In this document: positions 34,388-48,195 of the stretch, piece after piece
Layout of the letters: the number at the start of each line of letters is the position of its first letter
Position numbering within the stretch: position 1 is the stretch's first letter
Source: Parasponia andersonii
Taxonomy: Eukaryota > Streptophyta > Magnoliopsida > Rosales > Cannabaceae
Assembly (NCBI GenBank): GCA_002914805.1
Contig: JXTB01000572.1
Span: 111,240-175,239, forward strand
Direction of reading: 5' to 3'
Length of the DNA: 64,000 nucleotides
Position numbers and translations under genes: made by a program
The notes under the pieces: model-generated
Database searches by the model: none
What the model was told of the DNA's origin: nothing
The model's input: the letters and a program-made list of their open reading frames with translations, nothing else

Positions 34388-35183
34388 TGTGAAGCTCTTG
34401 ATTCTCATATGTAATAAGTGAATAATAAATACGTTTATATTGTATAATAGACATACGAATACGAAGTAATTAATATCAATTTTATGGTAAATTACTCATT
34501 CTTTATTATTAAATATTTTCGATCAATTTTATTGTACTAACGTTTATCAAAGTACTCTTATGTAATGCACAGGTTCAGCATCCTCAGAAAAAAAGTTTGG
34601 TTTGTGAAAAGAATAAAGAATACATTCATGAATGCAACATTATGTGTATTTGCATGAAAATAATATTTACTAATAATTTGGTCACATAATTATTTTCGGT
34701 AAAATATATTCTTCACACTTTTCGAAGCCAAATTCACAATATATTTAGCACATCAAATAATTTTAATTTAATGTCTAGAACTCATTTATAGTATTTTCTA
34801 AAATGTCAATTTCAAGTAGGTATGAGGTGGCATTCATGGCATTGAATTGTGTTTTATTGTACTAAATTAACTTAGATTCAGCTTAATCGCATAATGTCAT
34901 TTTTATGTATTCTAATAATTAGACATAGACACTATATTTGCGTTATTAATTGGATTCTAATTGACTTATTTTTATATTTAATGACTGACTATGGGGCTAA
35001 GTTCTACCATATTACAATAAGACTGGTCATATGAAATCGTAAGTCAAAGTACGATTAGATTTCATCTTCTAAGCTAGGTTTCCCTATTTTGGTCTACGCT
35101 TGAGTGTATGAAAATGGCCAACAATTGGTGAGTTACCCAAGAATTCTTTAAAGCTGGACATATGAAAAATTATGGTGCAAAAT
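34388..35183 (+). repeat. 5' LTR of C2, first part
   Basis: Matches 6918-7704 of the C LTR and ends in 'gtgcaaaat', the H insertion point. AAAAT at 35179-35183 is the left copy of the H target duplication. Confidence 0.85.
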
Positions 35184-36602
35184 TGTAAACTCTGAGAAAA
35201 CCTAGACTTGAAAAATTAGTTTAATAACTATTAATTATCATAATCTTTTAGTATTAGAGTATTTTCTCAAAGAATAAATTTATCAAGTTTTTTTCTTGTC
35301 TAAAATTTTATTTTGTATATTTAATTTCCTTGATCATAGAAATTGAGTAGTTATACACTAATGAATTTCGTGAATATATTACAGTGAGATATACACAAGA
35401 AAGCCAAGTTAAGCTATGTACCTAATTAGAAGTATAAATTATTTTCCAACATATATGGCTATTGTTGTTCATATGAAGTAGACTTAGTTAATTATATTTA
35501 CTATTGGGTCCTATATTATTTGAGTTCAATAATCATTTATCTTGGTCCCATAGGTAATAAGAAAGTTCAAATTTGAAATTGTTAGTATTTTTTTTTGTAA
35601 TTATCATTTGGTTTCAATCCTTTAGTTTAATACCATTTATCTTGGTCCAATAAGTAATAAGAGAGTCTAAGTTGAAGTAAATGCTTCTAGCCCAAATAAT
35701 AAGTTAAATATTCATAAGTAATATATATATATATATATAATTAATAAAAGAAGAATTAATAGTGTAGCTATTATAATATTTTAATCATATCTTTATACAT
35801 TCATCAATTCAGATATAAGAATGGAAAATGATGTAAAATACCATTAATATATTTTATCTATATACTATCACCATTAAAATAAAAAAAGTTTATTAATTAC
35901 ATTAGAAAACAAATAAAGATTAGGTAAGTTATATAATCATACAATAATTATTTAAATAGTATATCAATTATATAGATTTTATAGATATTAAATGCAAATA
36001 TGATAAGATAATGCATTATTTTTTAAATGGACGAGCATACTTAGGTTAATAAAAGTAATTTAATTGAATAATGAAAAGATAACAAATAAAAAAAAAGGTA
36101 GGTAAATGGTGATTATTATTAATATTTTTTTGAATTAATCTATAATTATATTATATATATATATAATTAGCCTATAAATAGGGCACTCTTTTGTAAACAC
36201 AATCAAGTTCCTTCATTTATCTTTCTCCATCTTTTGCTTAAAGTTTCTAGTCATCTATTGTGATTTGAAGAATTTCTTCTTAGAGTTCTTCAAATTTCAA
36301 AAAAAAAAGTAATTTCTAAAACTCTTAATTTTTCAAAATTTGTATATTTTACTACACTTATATTCAAATTCAATCTATAATATATAGATTCCAAATGCTT
36401 ATCAGAAGTATTTCTATATGTGTACTTAATTCTGAAAAGTTTCACTTTTATACTCTACTCCTATAATTTTACAAAAATCATTTAACACAAGTTAGTTGTT
36501 AACTAAGAAAAGTTGTAAAACAAATTTTATATATTTGGTCTTATGCTTTCAACGAGCAAATGTTTTTGGTTTGGGTTGCAATTTTAAATACATGTTCATA
36601 TG

Positions 36603-36635
<33 letters not shown>

Positions 36636-38694
36636 TAAGATCATTTTTGAAAAGTCTCACGATTTTTAGGTATTCATAAAATTATTTATGATTTTCTTAA
36701 TACACAATGTTTCAACGTTTCAAAATGCTGAAATAAAGTCAAAAGTATAATTACAAATGATTAAAGTGCTATGAAATGATCTATTTTATAATTTCTAAAT
36801 GTTGTACATAAGTTATAATATATTAATAATGTACCTTTAAAATTTTGAGTTTGTTTGATTTATAAAATATTCCAAAAATTCAATCATTCTCGTTTGCTCG
36901 CAGCTTTAACAATTTTATTATATTACAAATTTTAAACTAGAAATTAGGGGGGAAAAAAAAGAAATGGTGATAAATATTGTTTATAAATTCTAAGCTATAA
37001 TCTTTAGATATATATTTATTTCGTAAGTATTCATGTAAATTTTCTGAATGAATAGAATTTTGTACTAGAATCTGAAATTCCTTAAATATGCATTAATGTG
37101 AAATATTATTTTAGGATTTATATTGTGGGTGTTTTCAAACACGTAAAATATATTTGACATCACCAATGATAGTATGTGTTGATATATAAAATGAATATTT
37201 ATGCATGAATAATAAACAAAAAGAATAAAAAAGAGGGATGTGGTTGCAATGTGGTTAAGTATATGGTATTTCACTCCAAGCACGAAGAAAATTTGCTAAA
37301 GATTTAAGGTAAGTACAATTTCACCTACGACATGAATAGTTTCAAAAGTATGTTCTGTTTGTAATAAGAATATCAGCGATGATTAAATGTGATATTTTTC
37401 CTATATAAGAGATGTTTTGTTTGGCCTATATATGTGTCTATGAAAATACATACCTCCTAAAATAGTAAGATGAGATAAATTTACTTTACAATATTGTTCA
37501 TAACTTGATCAATATACTTCAATTAAAGGAGGTATCAAGAATATGAAATATAAAATTTAGATTTTAAATATGGTACAATAATTTATGTTAAAAAGGAGAC
37601 TAAGTAAAAGATAATAATATAAAGGTGTCATACCAACTTCCGCTGGGTGAGGATTCCTAAGGAAAGATAAGATCGACATCTACTAAATGGGGATTCCCGA
37701 GGAAAATATGTTAAATTTATAACTTTTGGTATTTTATTAGGATCCCTCTTTTGATTTCCAGTTGGTAAGTACACGCTCGGCATATACACTAGGGGCAAAG
37801 ATTTTATGATTATATATAAGATAAATGATTTCTTCATAAAATGTAAGTTGAAAGACAACATAAAGACGCAAATTTGGACTTTCATAAAATATTTTTTGTA
37901 TAAAATGTTTTGTAAATTTAAATTATATTTAGTAAGAGAAAGCTCAGGTAGTATAAATTTTCATGTTGTAGGTTTTAAAAGTAAGAAACCTTTGTTTTGA
38001 TCGATGGGTTAAGTAGAACCGAGGTAGGGATGCATGCGAGGCACGAGATCTAGAATACCACCATTATAATTAATTTTGCATATGTTTTCTTCTCTTTAAA
38101 CAAGATAATTAATTTACTAGAATATGTAAAATTAAGCTATATATTTTCTTAAGTTAATTACGAGATGATTTATTTAAATATAAAATCTTTATTTAAAGCT
38201 TGATTATACTTCTAAGATTAAGTACTCATGTTACTATGTACAATATGACCAATTTTATTTAAATATCCCTCTATAGAATATTATTTATTGTTTTGTAGTA
38301 TATTTTCAATAATAAAAGATCTTTAAATAAATATTTTTTTCAATATCTAATGTTTTGATTTGAATTAATGTAAGACTAAGTTGGCTTTGTCAAAAAGATC
38401 TAAACCAATCTAAGGAGAGCATAAGATTTAAAAGGTCTATTTTTGACCCATTTCTCACCTGAAATCTCTTTTAGTTTCATATTATTTAAATCTCACAAAA
38501 AAATAATGTTTTCTTAAATGATTTATCTAAATTTCTAAAGATGACGTATAGAATAAATATTAACCACCTTAAAAGGATTATATATATATATATATATAAA
38601 TTGTTATGAATTTTCATAGTCAAGGTTTCTTACTTTTAAAATAAAATAAGTTAAGAATATACATAAATAACTGTCTGAAAATCGGGCCGTAATA
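35184..38694 (+). repeat. 5' LTR of element H
   Basis: 3511 bp. It aligns with 40835-44328; over the first ~155 bp I count about 11 differences by eye. It carries a TATA-like 'cctataaatag' (about 36172), TA microsatellites (36603-36634) and the two-unit 'gtgaggattcc' module (37631-37710). Confidence 0.92.
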
Positions 38695-38696
38695 GT

Positions 38697-38708
38697 TGGT
38701 ATCAAAGC
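38697..38708 (+). other. Primer-binding site of element H
   Basis: TGGTATCAAAGC, one mismatch from the initiator tRNA-Met complement, two bases after the LTR end. It confirms the 5' LTR border. Confidence 0.9.
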
Positions 38709-38834
38709 AGGTATCTTGCCATCCTATCTCGCATTACTCTGCAATGATTAAATCAACTCAAGTAAGTAGAAATTTTCTTTTAGTATGCTAATTAACCATA
38801 AGTATGTGTTAGGGAGTAAAAATAGAATGAGAAG

Positions 38835-40799
38835 TGCGAAAAAAGTTTTCAAGAGCTGAAAAATAGGCTTACTGGTGAATCCATCCTTACTATCTCATTA
38901 GATGAAGGATAGTTTCACATCTTTAGTGATGCATCAAAGCTAGAACCAGGAGAAGTATTGATGCAAAATGGAAAAATCATGGCGTATGGTTCTTGACAAT
39001 TCTAGGAGCACGACAAGAATTACCCAACCCATGATCTAGAACTTGCTGTTGTAATATTCGCTCTCAAACTTTGGCGACATTATTTGTACAAGACTCAATG
39101 CTGAATTTATACTGATCATAAAAGCCAAAAATATATATGCACTCAGAAAGAGTTGAACATGAGATAGCTTAGGTAACTAGAGTTGGTTAAGGATTATGAT
39201 TGTGAAATCCTATACCATCTAAAAAAGGCAAATAAGGTCGCAGATGTATTAAGTAGGAAAACAACTACAACTTTGATGTTAATAAAATCCTTCCCGGAGC
39301 CCTTACAAGAAGATATTAACATAGTCAGTTTAGAGTGAATATTAGAAAAATTTTCAACATTAACTCTAAGATCAAACATTCTTGAGAACATGAAGGAAGC
39401 ACAGGAGCTCGATCCTACTTTAGTACGAATTGAAAAAGATATTACAGAGGGTAGACAGTCAAAGTTCAGCGTCACCCTGATGGGATCCTCAAATTAAATG
39501 GTAGACTGTGCATACCAAACAATTCAGAAATGAGAAATCAAATCCTTTCTGAAGCACATGAAACCCCTTATTTTGTCTATCATGGTACAACAAAGATATA
39601 TAATGATCTAAAAGAGCACTTTTGATGGAATGGAATTAAAACTGATATGGCTAAATACATGTAAAGGTGTTTGACTTGTCAAAAAATCAAGACCGAACAC
39701 AATCGACCCACTAGGGAGTTACAACTAATTGAAATTTCTGAGTAAAAATGGGAGAAAATTACCATAGATTTTGTGTTTGGATTACCCAAAATGCGTGAAT
39801 GATATGACGCAGTATAGGTGATTGTAGACCAATTGACTAAATCAACACATTTTCTACCAATGAAAATCACTTATTCATTGGAAAGGTTGGGTGAATTATA
39901 TGTAATTGAGATAGTCATATTACATGGAACATGACGATCGATCATTTTTCGACCAAAATAGTCAATTTACTTCTACTTTTTGAAGGAACGTTCAACAAGC
40001 TTTAGAAACAAAGTTACTTTTTTAGTACAGCTTTCTATCCACAAATAGATGGGCAGTCAAAACAAACTATCTAAACTCTAGGATGTGCTCAGAGTATGTG
40101 TGATAGACATTGAGGGAGAGTAGAACAAGAAACTTCTATTGATAGAATTCTCTTATAACAGCTACTATCAAGTTTCTATCAAGGTAGCACCTTATGAAGC
40201 ATTTTATTGGAAGAGATGTATATCTCCAATCTATTAGTATGAACTTGGGGAAAAACATTTAGAATTCATTGACTTCATAAGAGAGACCACTGAAGTGGTA
40301 CAAAAAATCAAGAAAAGGATGGAAACTGCCCAAAGTTGATAGAAAAGTTATGTTAACAAACAGAGAACACCATTGGAATTTTAAGTGGGAATGTAGTTTT
40401 TCTTAAGTTTACACCAATGAAAGGTATAATAAGGTTCAAGAAGAAGGAAAAATTGAGTCCGAGATATATTTGACCATTCAAGATCCTCTAACGAGTGGGA
40501 AAAATAGCATATAAGCTGGCTCTATCATCAGAGTTGGCTAATGCACATAACGTATTTTATGTATCTATGCTAAAAAAATATATCTTAGACCCTCCATGCA
40601 TGTTAAATCATGAACTCTTGAGGTTCACGAAGATTTAACCTAGGAAGAGAAGCCAGTCAAAATATTAGCACGTGAAGAGAAAACTTTTCGGAACAAGACA
40701 ATACCCCTAGTTAAGGTATTGTGGCGTAATCACAAAATTAAAGAAGTTGCATGGGAACGAGAAGAAGATATGATGAAAAAGCACCATCATCTATTCTAA
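38835..40799 (+). pseudogene. Residual pol of element H: RNase H and integrase
   Basis: Begins inside the RT/RNase H linker (CEKSFQELKNRLTGES). RNase H follows with [43 protein letters not shown] and KVADVLSRK, then the integrase linker. The zinc-binding half has decayed (CLTCQKIKTEHNR, about 39670), and the core shows 'KWEKITIDFVFGLPKM', a decayed second Asp motif and AYNS-like 'IEFSYNSYYQVSIKVAPYE' (about 40146). The C-terminal tail 'RNKTIPLVKVLWRNH' ... 'WEREEDMMKKHHHLF' ends at the stop 40797-40799. There are many stops and several frameshifts. Gag, protease and nearly all RT were lost by one deletion just after the leader. The tail is the chromodomain-like motif also seen in B. Confidence 0.87.
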
Positions 40800-40821
40800 T
40801 TTTCGAGGACAAAAATTTTAT

Positions 40822-40834
40822 AAGTGGGAGAGAT
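40822..40834 (+). other. Polypurine tract of element H
   Basis: 'aagtgggagagat' ends at the base before the 3' LTR start, the expected primer site for plus-strand synthesis. Confidence 0.88.
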
Positions 40835-43800
40835 TGTAAACCTTGAGAAAATCTTAGACTTGAAAAATTAGTTTAATAACTATTAATTATCATGATCTTT
40901 TAGTATTAGAGTATTCTCTTGAAGAATAAATTTATTAAGTTTTTTTCTTGTCTAAAATTTTATTATGTATATTTAATTTCATTGATCATAGAAACAGAGT
41001 AGTTATATACTAATGAATTTCCTGAAAATATAATTGTGAGATATACACAAGAAAGCCAAGTTGAACTATGTACTTAATTATTACTATAAATTATTTTACA
41101 ACATATACAGATATTATATTAATATGAAGTAGGATTAGTTAATTATGTAACTGTTGGGTCCTAGGTTGTTTGAGTTCAATAATTATTTATCTTGGCCCAA
41201 TAGGTGATAGGAAAGTCCAAATTTGAAACTATTAGTATTCTTATTTGTAATTATTATTGGATTTCAATCTTTTAACTCAATATCATTTATCTTGGCCCAA
41301 TAGGTTATAGGAGAGCCCAAGTTGATGTAAATATCTCTAGCCCAAATAATAAGTTAAATATTCATAAGTAAAATATGTATATATATAATTAATAAAATAA
41401 GAATTAATGGTATAGTCATTAACATGTTTTAATCATATGCACATTCATCAATTCACATATAAGAATGAACAACGATGTAAAAGACTATTAGCATATTTTA
41501 TCTATATATTATCACTATTAAAATAAAAGAAGTTTATTAATTACATTAGAAAACAAAATAAAAATGAGGTAATTTATGTAATCATGCATTAATTATTTAA
41601 ATAGTATATCCATTATATAAATATTATAGATATTAAATACAAATACGATAAAATAATGCATTATTATTTTTAAATGGATGAGCATAGTTAGGTCAATAAA
41701 ATTAATTTAATTGTATGATGAAAAGATAACAAATTAAAAAAAGTTAGATACATGGTGATTATTATTAATATTTTTTTGAATTAATCTTAAATTATATTTT
41801 ATGCACATAATTAGCCTATAAATTGGGCACTCTTTTGTAAATTCAATCAAGTTCCTCATTTGTTTTCCTCTATCTCTCTCTCTAAGTTTCTATTCATCTA
41901 TTGTGATTTCAAAAATTTTCTCTTGGTGTTTTTCAAATTTTTTTTAAAAAAGGTAACTTTTAAAACTCTTAGTTTTTCAAGATTTATATATTTTATTACT
42001 TTTAGGTTCAAATTCAATCTATGATATATAGAGTGAGAAATCTTATTAAGGTCTGTAATTTTTATGAGAAGTATTTCTATATATGTATTTAATTTCTGAA
42101 AAGTTTCACTTTTATACTCTACTTTTATAATTTTACAAAAATTATTTAACATAAGTTAGTTGTTAACTGTGAAAGCTGTAAAACAAATTTTATATATTTG
42201 GTCCTATAGTTTTAAAGGGCACACATTTTTCATTTGGGTTGAAATTTTAAATATATATTCATATATATATATATATATTATATTCATTTTTGGAAAGTTT
42301 CATACTTTTTAGATATTCATAAAATTAATTATGATTTTTGAAATACACAATATTTCAAGGTTTTAAAATGCTAAAATAAATTTAAATGTGTAATTACAAG
42401 TGATTAAAGTACTATAAAATGATCTATTTTAAAATTTCAAAATGTTGTACATAAGTTATAATATGTTAATAATGTACTTTTAAAACTTTGAGTTTGTTTG
42501 ATTTATAAAAAATTCCCGAAAGCTCAATCATTCTCTTTTGGTCGCAGCTTTAACAATTTTATTTTATTACAAAATTTAAATTGGAAATTAGAAAAAAAAA
42601 AGAAATGGTGATAAATATAGTTTATAAATTCTAAACCATAATCTTTAGATATATATTTATTTCATAAGGATTCATATAAATTTTTTGAATGAATAGAATT
42701 TAGTACTAGAATACGAAATTCCCTAGGTATGCATTACACACTAAAATTTTATAATTTTAATGTAAAACTTTATTTTAGGATTTATATTGTGGATATTTTC
42801 AAATACGTGAAATATATTTCATATGACCAACATCACATGTGTTGATATATACAATGAATATTAATGTATGAATAATGAACAAAAAGGATAAAGAAAAGAC
42901 ACATGATTGCAACATGTTTAAGTGTGGTATTCACTGCAACCACGAAGAAAATTTTATAAAGACTTAAGGTAAGTACAATCTCACCTACAACTTCGATAGT
43001 TTTAAAAGTATGTTCTGATTGAAATAAGAATATTTGAGATGATTAAATATGATATTTTGCCTATACAAGAGATGTTTTGTTTGGCTTGTATATATGTCTA
43101 TAAAAATACATGCCTCTTATGATATCAAGATGAGATAAATTTACTTTATAATATTATTCATAACTTAATAAATATTCTTCAATTAAATAAAGTATTAAGA
43201 ATATAAAATATAAAGTTTGAAATATGGTACAACCATTTATGTTAAAGAAGAAACTAAGTAAAAGATAATAATATAAAGGTGTCGTATCCACCTCCGCTAG
43301 GTGATGATTCCTGAGGAAAGCTAAGACTGACCTTGAATAGGTAAGGATTCCCGAGGAAAATATATTAAATTTATGACTTTTAGCGTTTCAGTAAGGTCGC
43401 TGCCCTGATTCCTAGTCGGTAAGTACATACTTGGTACGTACACTACGGCCAATAAAAGAGATAAAAGATTTTATGATTACATATGTGATAAAAGATTTCT
43501 TCATAAAATATAAGTTGAAAGATAATATAAAGATGCAAAATTTGACATTCATAAAATATTGTTTGTATGAAATGTTTTGTGAGTTTAAATCATATTTACT
43601 GAGCAAAAGCTCACAAAGTATTAATATCCATATTGTAGATACCGAAGATTAGAAACCTTTGTTTTGATCAATGAGTTGACTAGAACTTAGGTGGGAATGC
43701 ATATGAGGCATGGGCTATAGGATACTACCATTATAATTAATCTTGTTTATATTTTCTTCTCTTTGAATGAGATAATTAATTTCTAGAATATGTAAGATTA

Positions 43801-44328
43801 AGTTATATATTTCCTTAAGTTAATTATGACACGATATATTTAAATATAAATCTTAATTTAAAGTTTCATTATACCTTTAAGATTAAGTACTCACATTACT
43901 ATATATGATATGACTAATTTTATTTAAATAACCTTATATAGAATATTATTTATTATTTTGAAGTATATTGTCAATAATTAAATATTTTTAAATAAATATT
44001 TTTCTCAATGTCTAATGTTTTGATTTGAATATATGTAAAACTAAATGGGCTTTGTCAAAAAGACCTAAACCCGTCGAAGGAGAGCTTGGGATTTTAGAGG
44101 TCCATTTGTGACCCCCCCTCGTCACCTGGAATATCACAAAAAATTAATTTTTTCTTAATTGATTTTTCAAAATTTCTTAGTATAATGTTTAGAATAAATG
44201 GTTAACTAACTTGAGAGAATTATATATATATATATTGTTATAAATTTCATAGTCCAAGTTCCTGACTTTTAAAATAAAAAAAGTTAAGAACATACATAGA
44301 TAACGGTTTGAAAAGTTGGGTCGTAAAA
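40835..44328 (+). repeat. 3' LTR of element H
   Basis: 3494 bp, matching 35184-38694 throughout, including the 'gtgaggattcc' module (43286-43365) and TA runs (42259-42278, 44221-44236). Confidence 0.92.
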
Positions 44329-46486
44329 GAAATATCGGAAATATCGCTCAGAATTTAAGTTACATTATTTCTTAGTCGGTAAGTGTTACTTTTGGAGTAA
44401 ATCTAGTCATTTTCTTCCTCTTTCTCTCTAGGCACAACCAGAACTACTCCATGTACTATCTAAACTTCTTTCAACTCCTGTTAGCCATATCCCAGAGTTT
44501 TCAAGTAGTAGAACTCAATTAGATGTCTAGAAAGTGAGATTGGTCCAACTAGTTTTCTTCCTAGGTCTTATCTTCTAATTAGAATTGTCCATCTACTACA
44601 ACTTAACTAAGAGTTTTTGAAGATCCTCTTCATTCCTCTATTTCTAAGCCTTAGAAATCAGTTTGGTAGAGGTAGAAGATAAGAACTTCAACAAACACTC
44701 AAACTAGTCAAAGTGAGCTTTATGTGGAATTTAGAATTAGTAATTTAGCTCTCTTGCTTCAGCTCTTAAATTACAACTCTTAATTGAGGCATTAAAGTTC
44801 CTAGGAATCTTATTTTATTGTTGGAAGTACAGAATTTAAGTAAAGAGTTAAATTTAGACCTGCAGCACTAAAGTTTATCATTTGTGGATTCGTGTATTTT
44901 CATTACTAGAATAAGTTGTCTAGAGTTATAATCGGATTTCTTTACATTGATCCTCTTATGTGGATTACATCCATTTATTAGCTGATTGTGGCTATTTTGA
45001 AATGAAAAAATTATTTTTAATTTTGTCTAAATTGAAAAAGATTCCAAGTGAGCTTATGTTGTTTTAAATATTTCTTTTGATGTGTATATGTAAGAATTAG
45101 CATGTGGATCATTATTGTAGGTCTATGATTACGATCGTAATCATATGGGAATATCTTGAAAATAAGGAAGGTACTATCCAAATATTTTTAAAACTAAATT
45201 ATACCGTTTAGAAACAAATTGACTAGTTTTTTTAAAATTATGTGTCATTTTGGATCATTTTTGTGCTAAAGAACTAGCATTCATATTTTACTATTTTGAT
45301 AAATTTTCAATGATAGTTATTGGCTACTACATACCTCAGATGACTTGTATACGTCTAAGTCATTTTGTAACTAGGTTTCTTGATTTTTGTGAAAGTTGTG
45401 ATTTCAGTCTAGTGATCATTTTATTAATGAAATTCATATCAAGTCTTCCATACACCTTGTCATAGAGGATACTTACCATTTTCACTATTTTTTCTATCAG
45501 ACATAAGATAAGTAAAAATTTATTTAACTACATCACATGAACATTAATAGATACAAGCTATTTCCCTATATGTTATGTGGATCATATCAATGTATATTAT
45601 TCATATGGTTATTAAGTTCATGAAAGACATGAGCATGACATGATTATTTGGGTATAATTTTCAAAGAAGTAAAAATTTCCATGCATTGGATTCAACCTAG
45701 TATTATTGTACTTATTTTACGAAACCTATTTTAAGTGGATTATTTAGTCTGTTTGCATTGGGTAGGTATGATTTGTATAGACATCCTTAATACATAGGTG
45801 GGCATAGCCCACTGACTGTAGAGACTGAGCATTGTATTATAAGATTTATTAGGTGTATTACTTGGCCAGCCTGTGTTGGGTAAGTATGGTTTACATTGGT
45901 TATATGTTTCTTTCTAGCATTGATGGGCATGACCAGCTAACTACCCCTACTTTATAGTATACTCAAAGGCTCCATAAAGTATGTTGTTGGATGAAATTGT
46001 TAATAATGAAAGGTCTATAAAAGAAAAAGAGTACAATGGGAATTTGAAATAAATTTATACTTAAATCATACTCACGAGCATGCATAATCTCTACTTGCTG
46101 AGTATTAGCTTATTTAGTTCCTATGATGCAGATAATTAGACATATGATGTGTAGAGTAGCTGGTTAGGTAGCATGTTTTCTTATCATTATGATCATATAA
46201 ATGTAGTCGTAGCTTGACTTGTAGGCAAATTTTTATATTTCAACATTTTGATTCGATGTAAATATTAATGCTGATGGCAAGATAAACTAATAAGGACTTT
46301 TTGGTTGTACATTTTGTAAAGACACTTTTAGAAAGTAATGCCACATAGTTTATTTTGTTTTCAAGTGTCAAAAAGTTTAAATTTCCCCACCCTTTTCATA
46401 AAACTAAAGCTATGGGTTAAGAAAGAATACTACCTTATAGTTTGGCAATATATAGTAATATAGTTAAACTAGTGTGGGATGTTACG
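44329..46486 (+). repeat. 5' LTR of C2, second part
   Basis: Resumes with GAAAT (right copy of the H target duplication) and 'atcggaaatatcgctcagaa', matching 7705 onward in C. It ends 'gttacg' at 46486, the decayed GTTACA. Confidence 0.87.
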
Positions 46487-46490
46487 ATTA

Positions 46491-46502
46491 TGATATCAGA
46501 GC
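46491..46502 (+). other. Primer-binding site of C2
   Basis: TGATATCAGAGC, one G-to-A change from the consensus, in the same context ('gcggaggtttaatc') as in C. Confidence 0.85.
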
Positions 46503-46684
46503 GGAGGTTTAATCGTTTCTAAAGATTGTCTACATATATATAAATATATGATAAAAAACTTAGTCAACTAGTAAGCTTAATTATTTTTATACGTGTATTT
46601 CATTTTTATTATATAAGTTTGATTCATGCATTATTATTTGCTGTTATATTTGTTTGTAAGTAAAGGGCTATTGTATAGGACATC

Positions 46685-47530
46685 ATACCAAGGGGTAAAA
46701 GCTCTATAAATTAGAAGAACATAAACATACAACGCAAAATACAAATTTTGGAAAAGGTACTCAACTAGGATCTAATGGAGGCAAAAGATAGTTCCTATAT
46801 GATCGTGGACAAAGATAAGATCCTTCAACGCACCTAACAACAGGTTAACAAATGTAATCTACTTCGAATCAGAAAGTTACATATCCCAATTATAGAAAGC
46901 CTCGTAAAAGTGAATGTTTTTTTGGTAGTAGAGTATGTTATGCATATGGCAAGACATGGCATTTTTCCAAAGATTATTCACCAAAGGTGAACAAAAGAAA
47001 GTTATAGCTCATGTATTTACCATGACTGCGACAAATGTTGGTACTAATCCATTAATTTTAGCAAGTTAGATCTCTATTTTTAATATCCTTATAAATACAT
47101 TGACAGATTCAAGAGCTATATATTCATGTGCAACAATAGCATATGTGAGAAAATTGGGCAGATCACTTGAAGTTTTGAATTTTAGATACTATATAACTAT
47201 TCCATCTGGGCAAGCGCTATATATTAGTTAAGTTCTAAGAGCGTGCCCAATGTAAATAGATGGTAAAGGGTTACGGATAGTCTTAATAGTGCTGGATATA
47301 TAAGATTTTGAGATGAATTTGAATATAGATTGGTTATCTAAATATCATGCTAGCATTGATTCTAATAGTAAAAAGGTAGTATTTTAGCCACTTGTTGAAG
47401 AGAAGTTTACTTTCCTTAGATTTTTCAAGAAGAAAATGGAACCAATTATTTCAATGATAAAAGCAAGTTACTTGAGAAAGGATGTACTGGTTATCTAGTA
47501 AATAATATAGATACTAGAGAGAAATTAAAG
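46685..47530 (+). pseudogene. gag remnant and protease of C2
   Basis: The start codon equivalent to 10044 in C is ATA here (46685). About 45 bp later the sequence jumps to the gag C-terminal linker ('gtactcaactaggatctaatgg'), so roughly 0.7 kb of gag is deleted compared with C. The zinc knuckle is degraded (CYAYGKTWHFSKDY, two Cys lost). The protease segment reads LTDSRAIYS where C has LIDSGATHS, so the active-site Gly is Arg; WLSKYHASID follows at about 47330. Multiple stops and shifts. Confidence 0.78.
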
Positions 47531-48195
47531 GTGAAGCTAGAAGAAGTAGTAGTGGTTAACGAATTTCTAAAGGTAATCCCAGAAAATCTACTAGGATTAC
47601 CACCTAATAAAGAGATAGATTTTGTTATTGACTTATTTCCTAGTTTAACTCCCATTTCTAAGACACTATATAGAATGACTCTCGTAGAGTTAAATGAGTT
47701 AAAAATGCAGTTATAGGAACTATTGAATAAAGGTTTTATTCAACCTGGCTTATCTCCACGGGGTGCACCAGTATTTTTTTTTAAGAAAAAAGATGGCACT
47801 ATGAGACTTTGTATTGATTATAGAGAATTGAATAAAGTTACTATCGAGAACAAGTATCCCTTCCTAAGAATTGATGATTTATTTAACCAGTTACAATGGA
47901 GTTTAGTGTTTTCAAAGATGGATTTAAGATATAGGTAATATTAGTTGAAAATCATAGGATAGGATATTTCTAATACACCTTTAGAACAAGATACAAATAC
48001 TATGAGTTCTTAGTGATGTCATTCAGTTTAACTAATATCCCAAGTACTTTTATGGATATGATGAACATTATATTCAAAGATTTCTTGGATAGTTTCGTTA
48101 GAATGTTCATTGATGGCATTTTGATATACTCATACTCAAGGGAGGAGCATATGGAGCACTTGAGAATAGTTTTGAAGATCCTAAAAGAAAAGTAG
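47531..48195 (+). pseudogene. Reverse transcriptase of C2 (FIDG active site)
   Basis: LPPNKEIDFVIDLFPS, '[19 protein letters not shown]', '[20 protein letters not shown]', FSKMDLRYR, then after stops and shifts AFMDMM-like '[14 protein letters not shown]' and [18 protein letters not shown] at about 48104. The second catalytic Asp is Gly. Stops interrupt at 47714, 47936 and beyond. Confidence 0.85.

Larger units (their letters stand above)
35184..44328 (+). mobile_element. Element H: gypsy retrotransposon nested in the C2 LTR
   Basis: Two LTRs of 3.5 kb (35184-38694 and 40835-44328), starting TGTAAAC and ending in TAATA/TAAAA, the decayed form of a TTACA/TAACA end. It has a primer-binding site two bases after the 5' LTR and a polypurine tract directly before the 3' LTR. 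The internal region is only 2.1 kb and carries RNase H-integrase; gag, protease and RT are absent. The flanks AAAAT and GAAAT form a 5-bp duplication (one change), and the C LTR sequence continues across it. Long LTRs and a chromodomain-like tail suggest the Tekay/Del group. Confidence 0.92.

Noticed and set aside
39194-39475. 93-codon minus-strand frame in H
   Set aside because: Lies opposite the RNase H-integrase linker, which gives a recognisable peptide on the plus strand.
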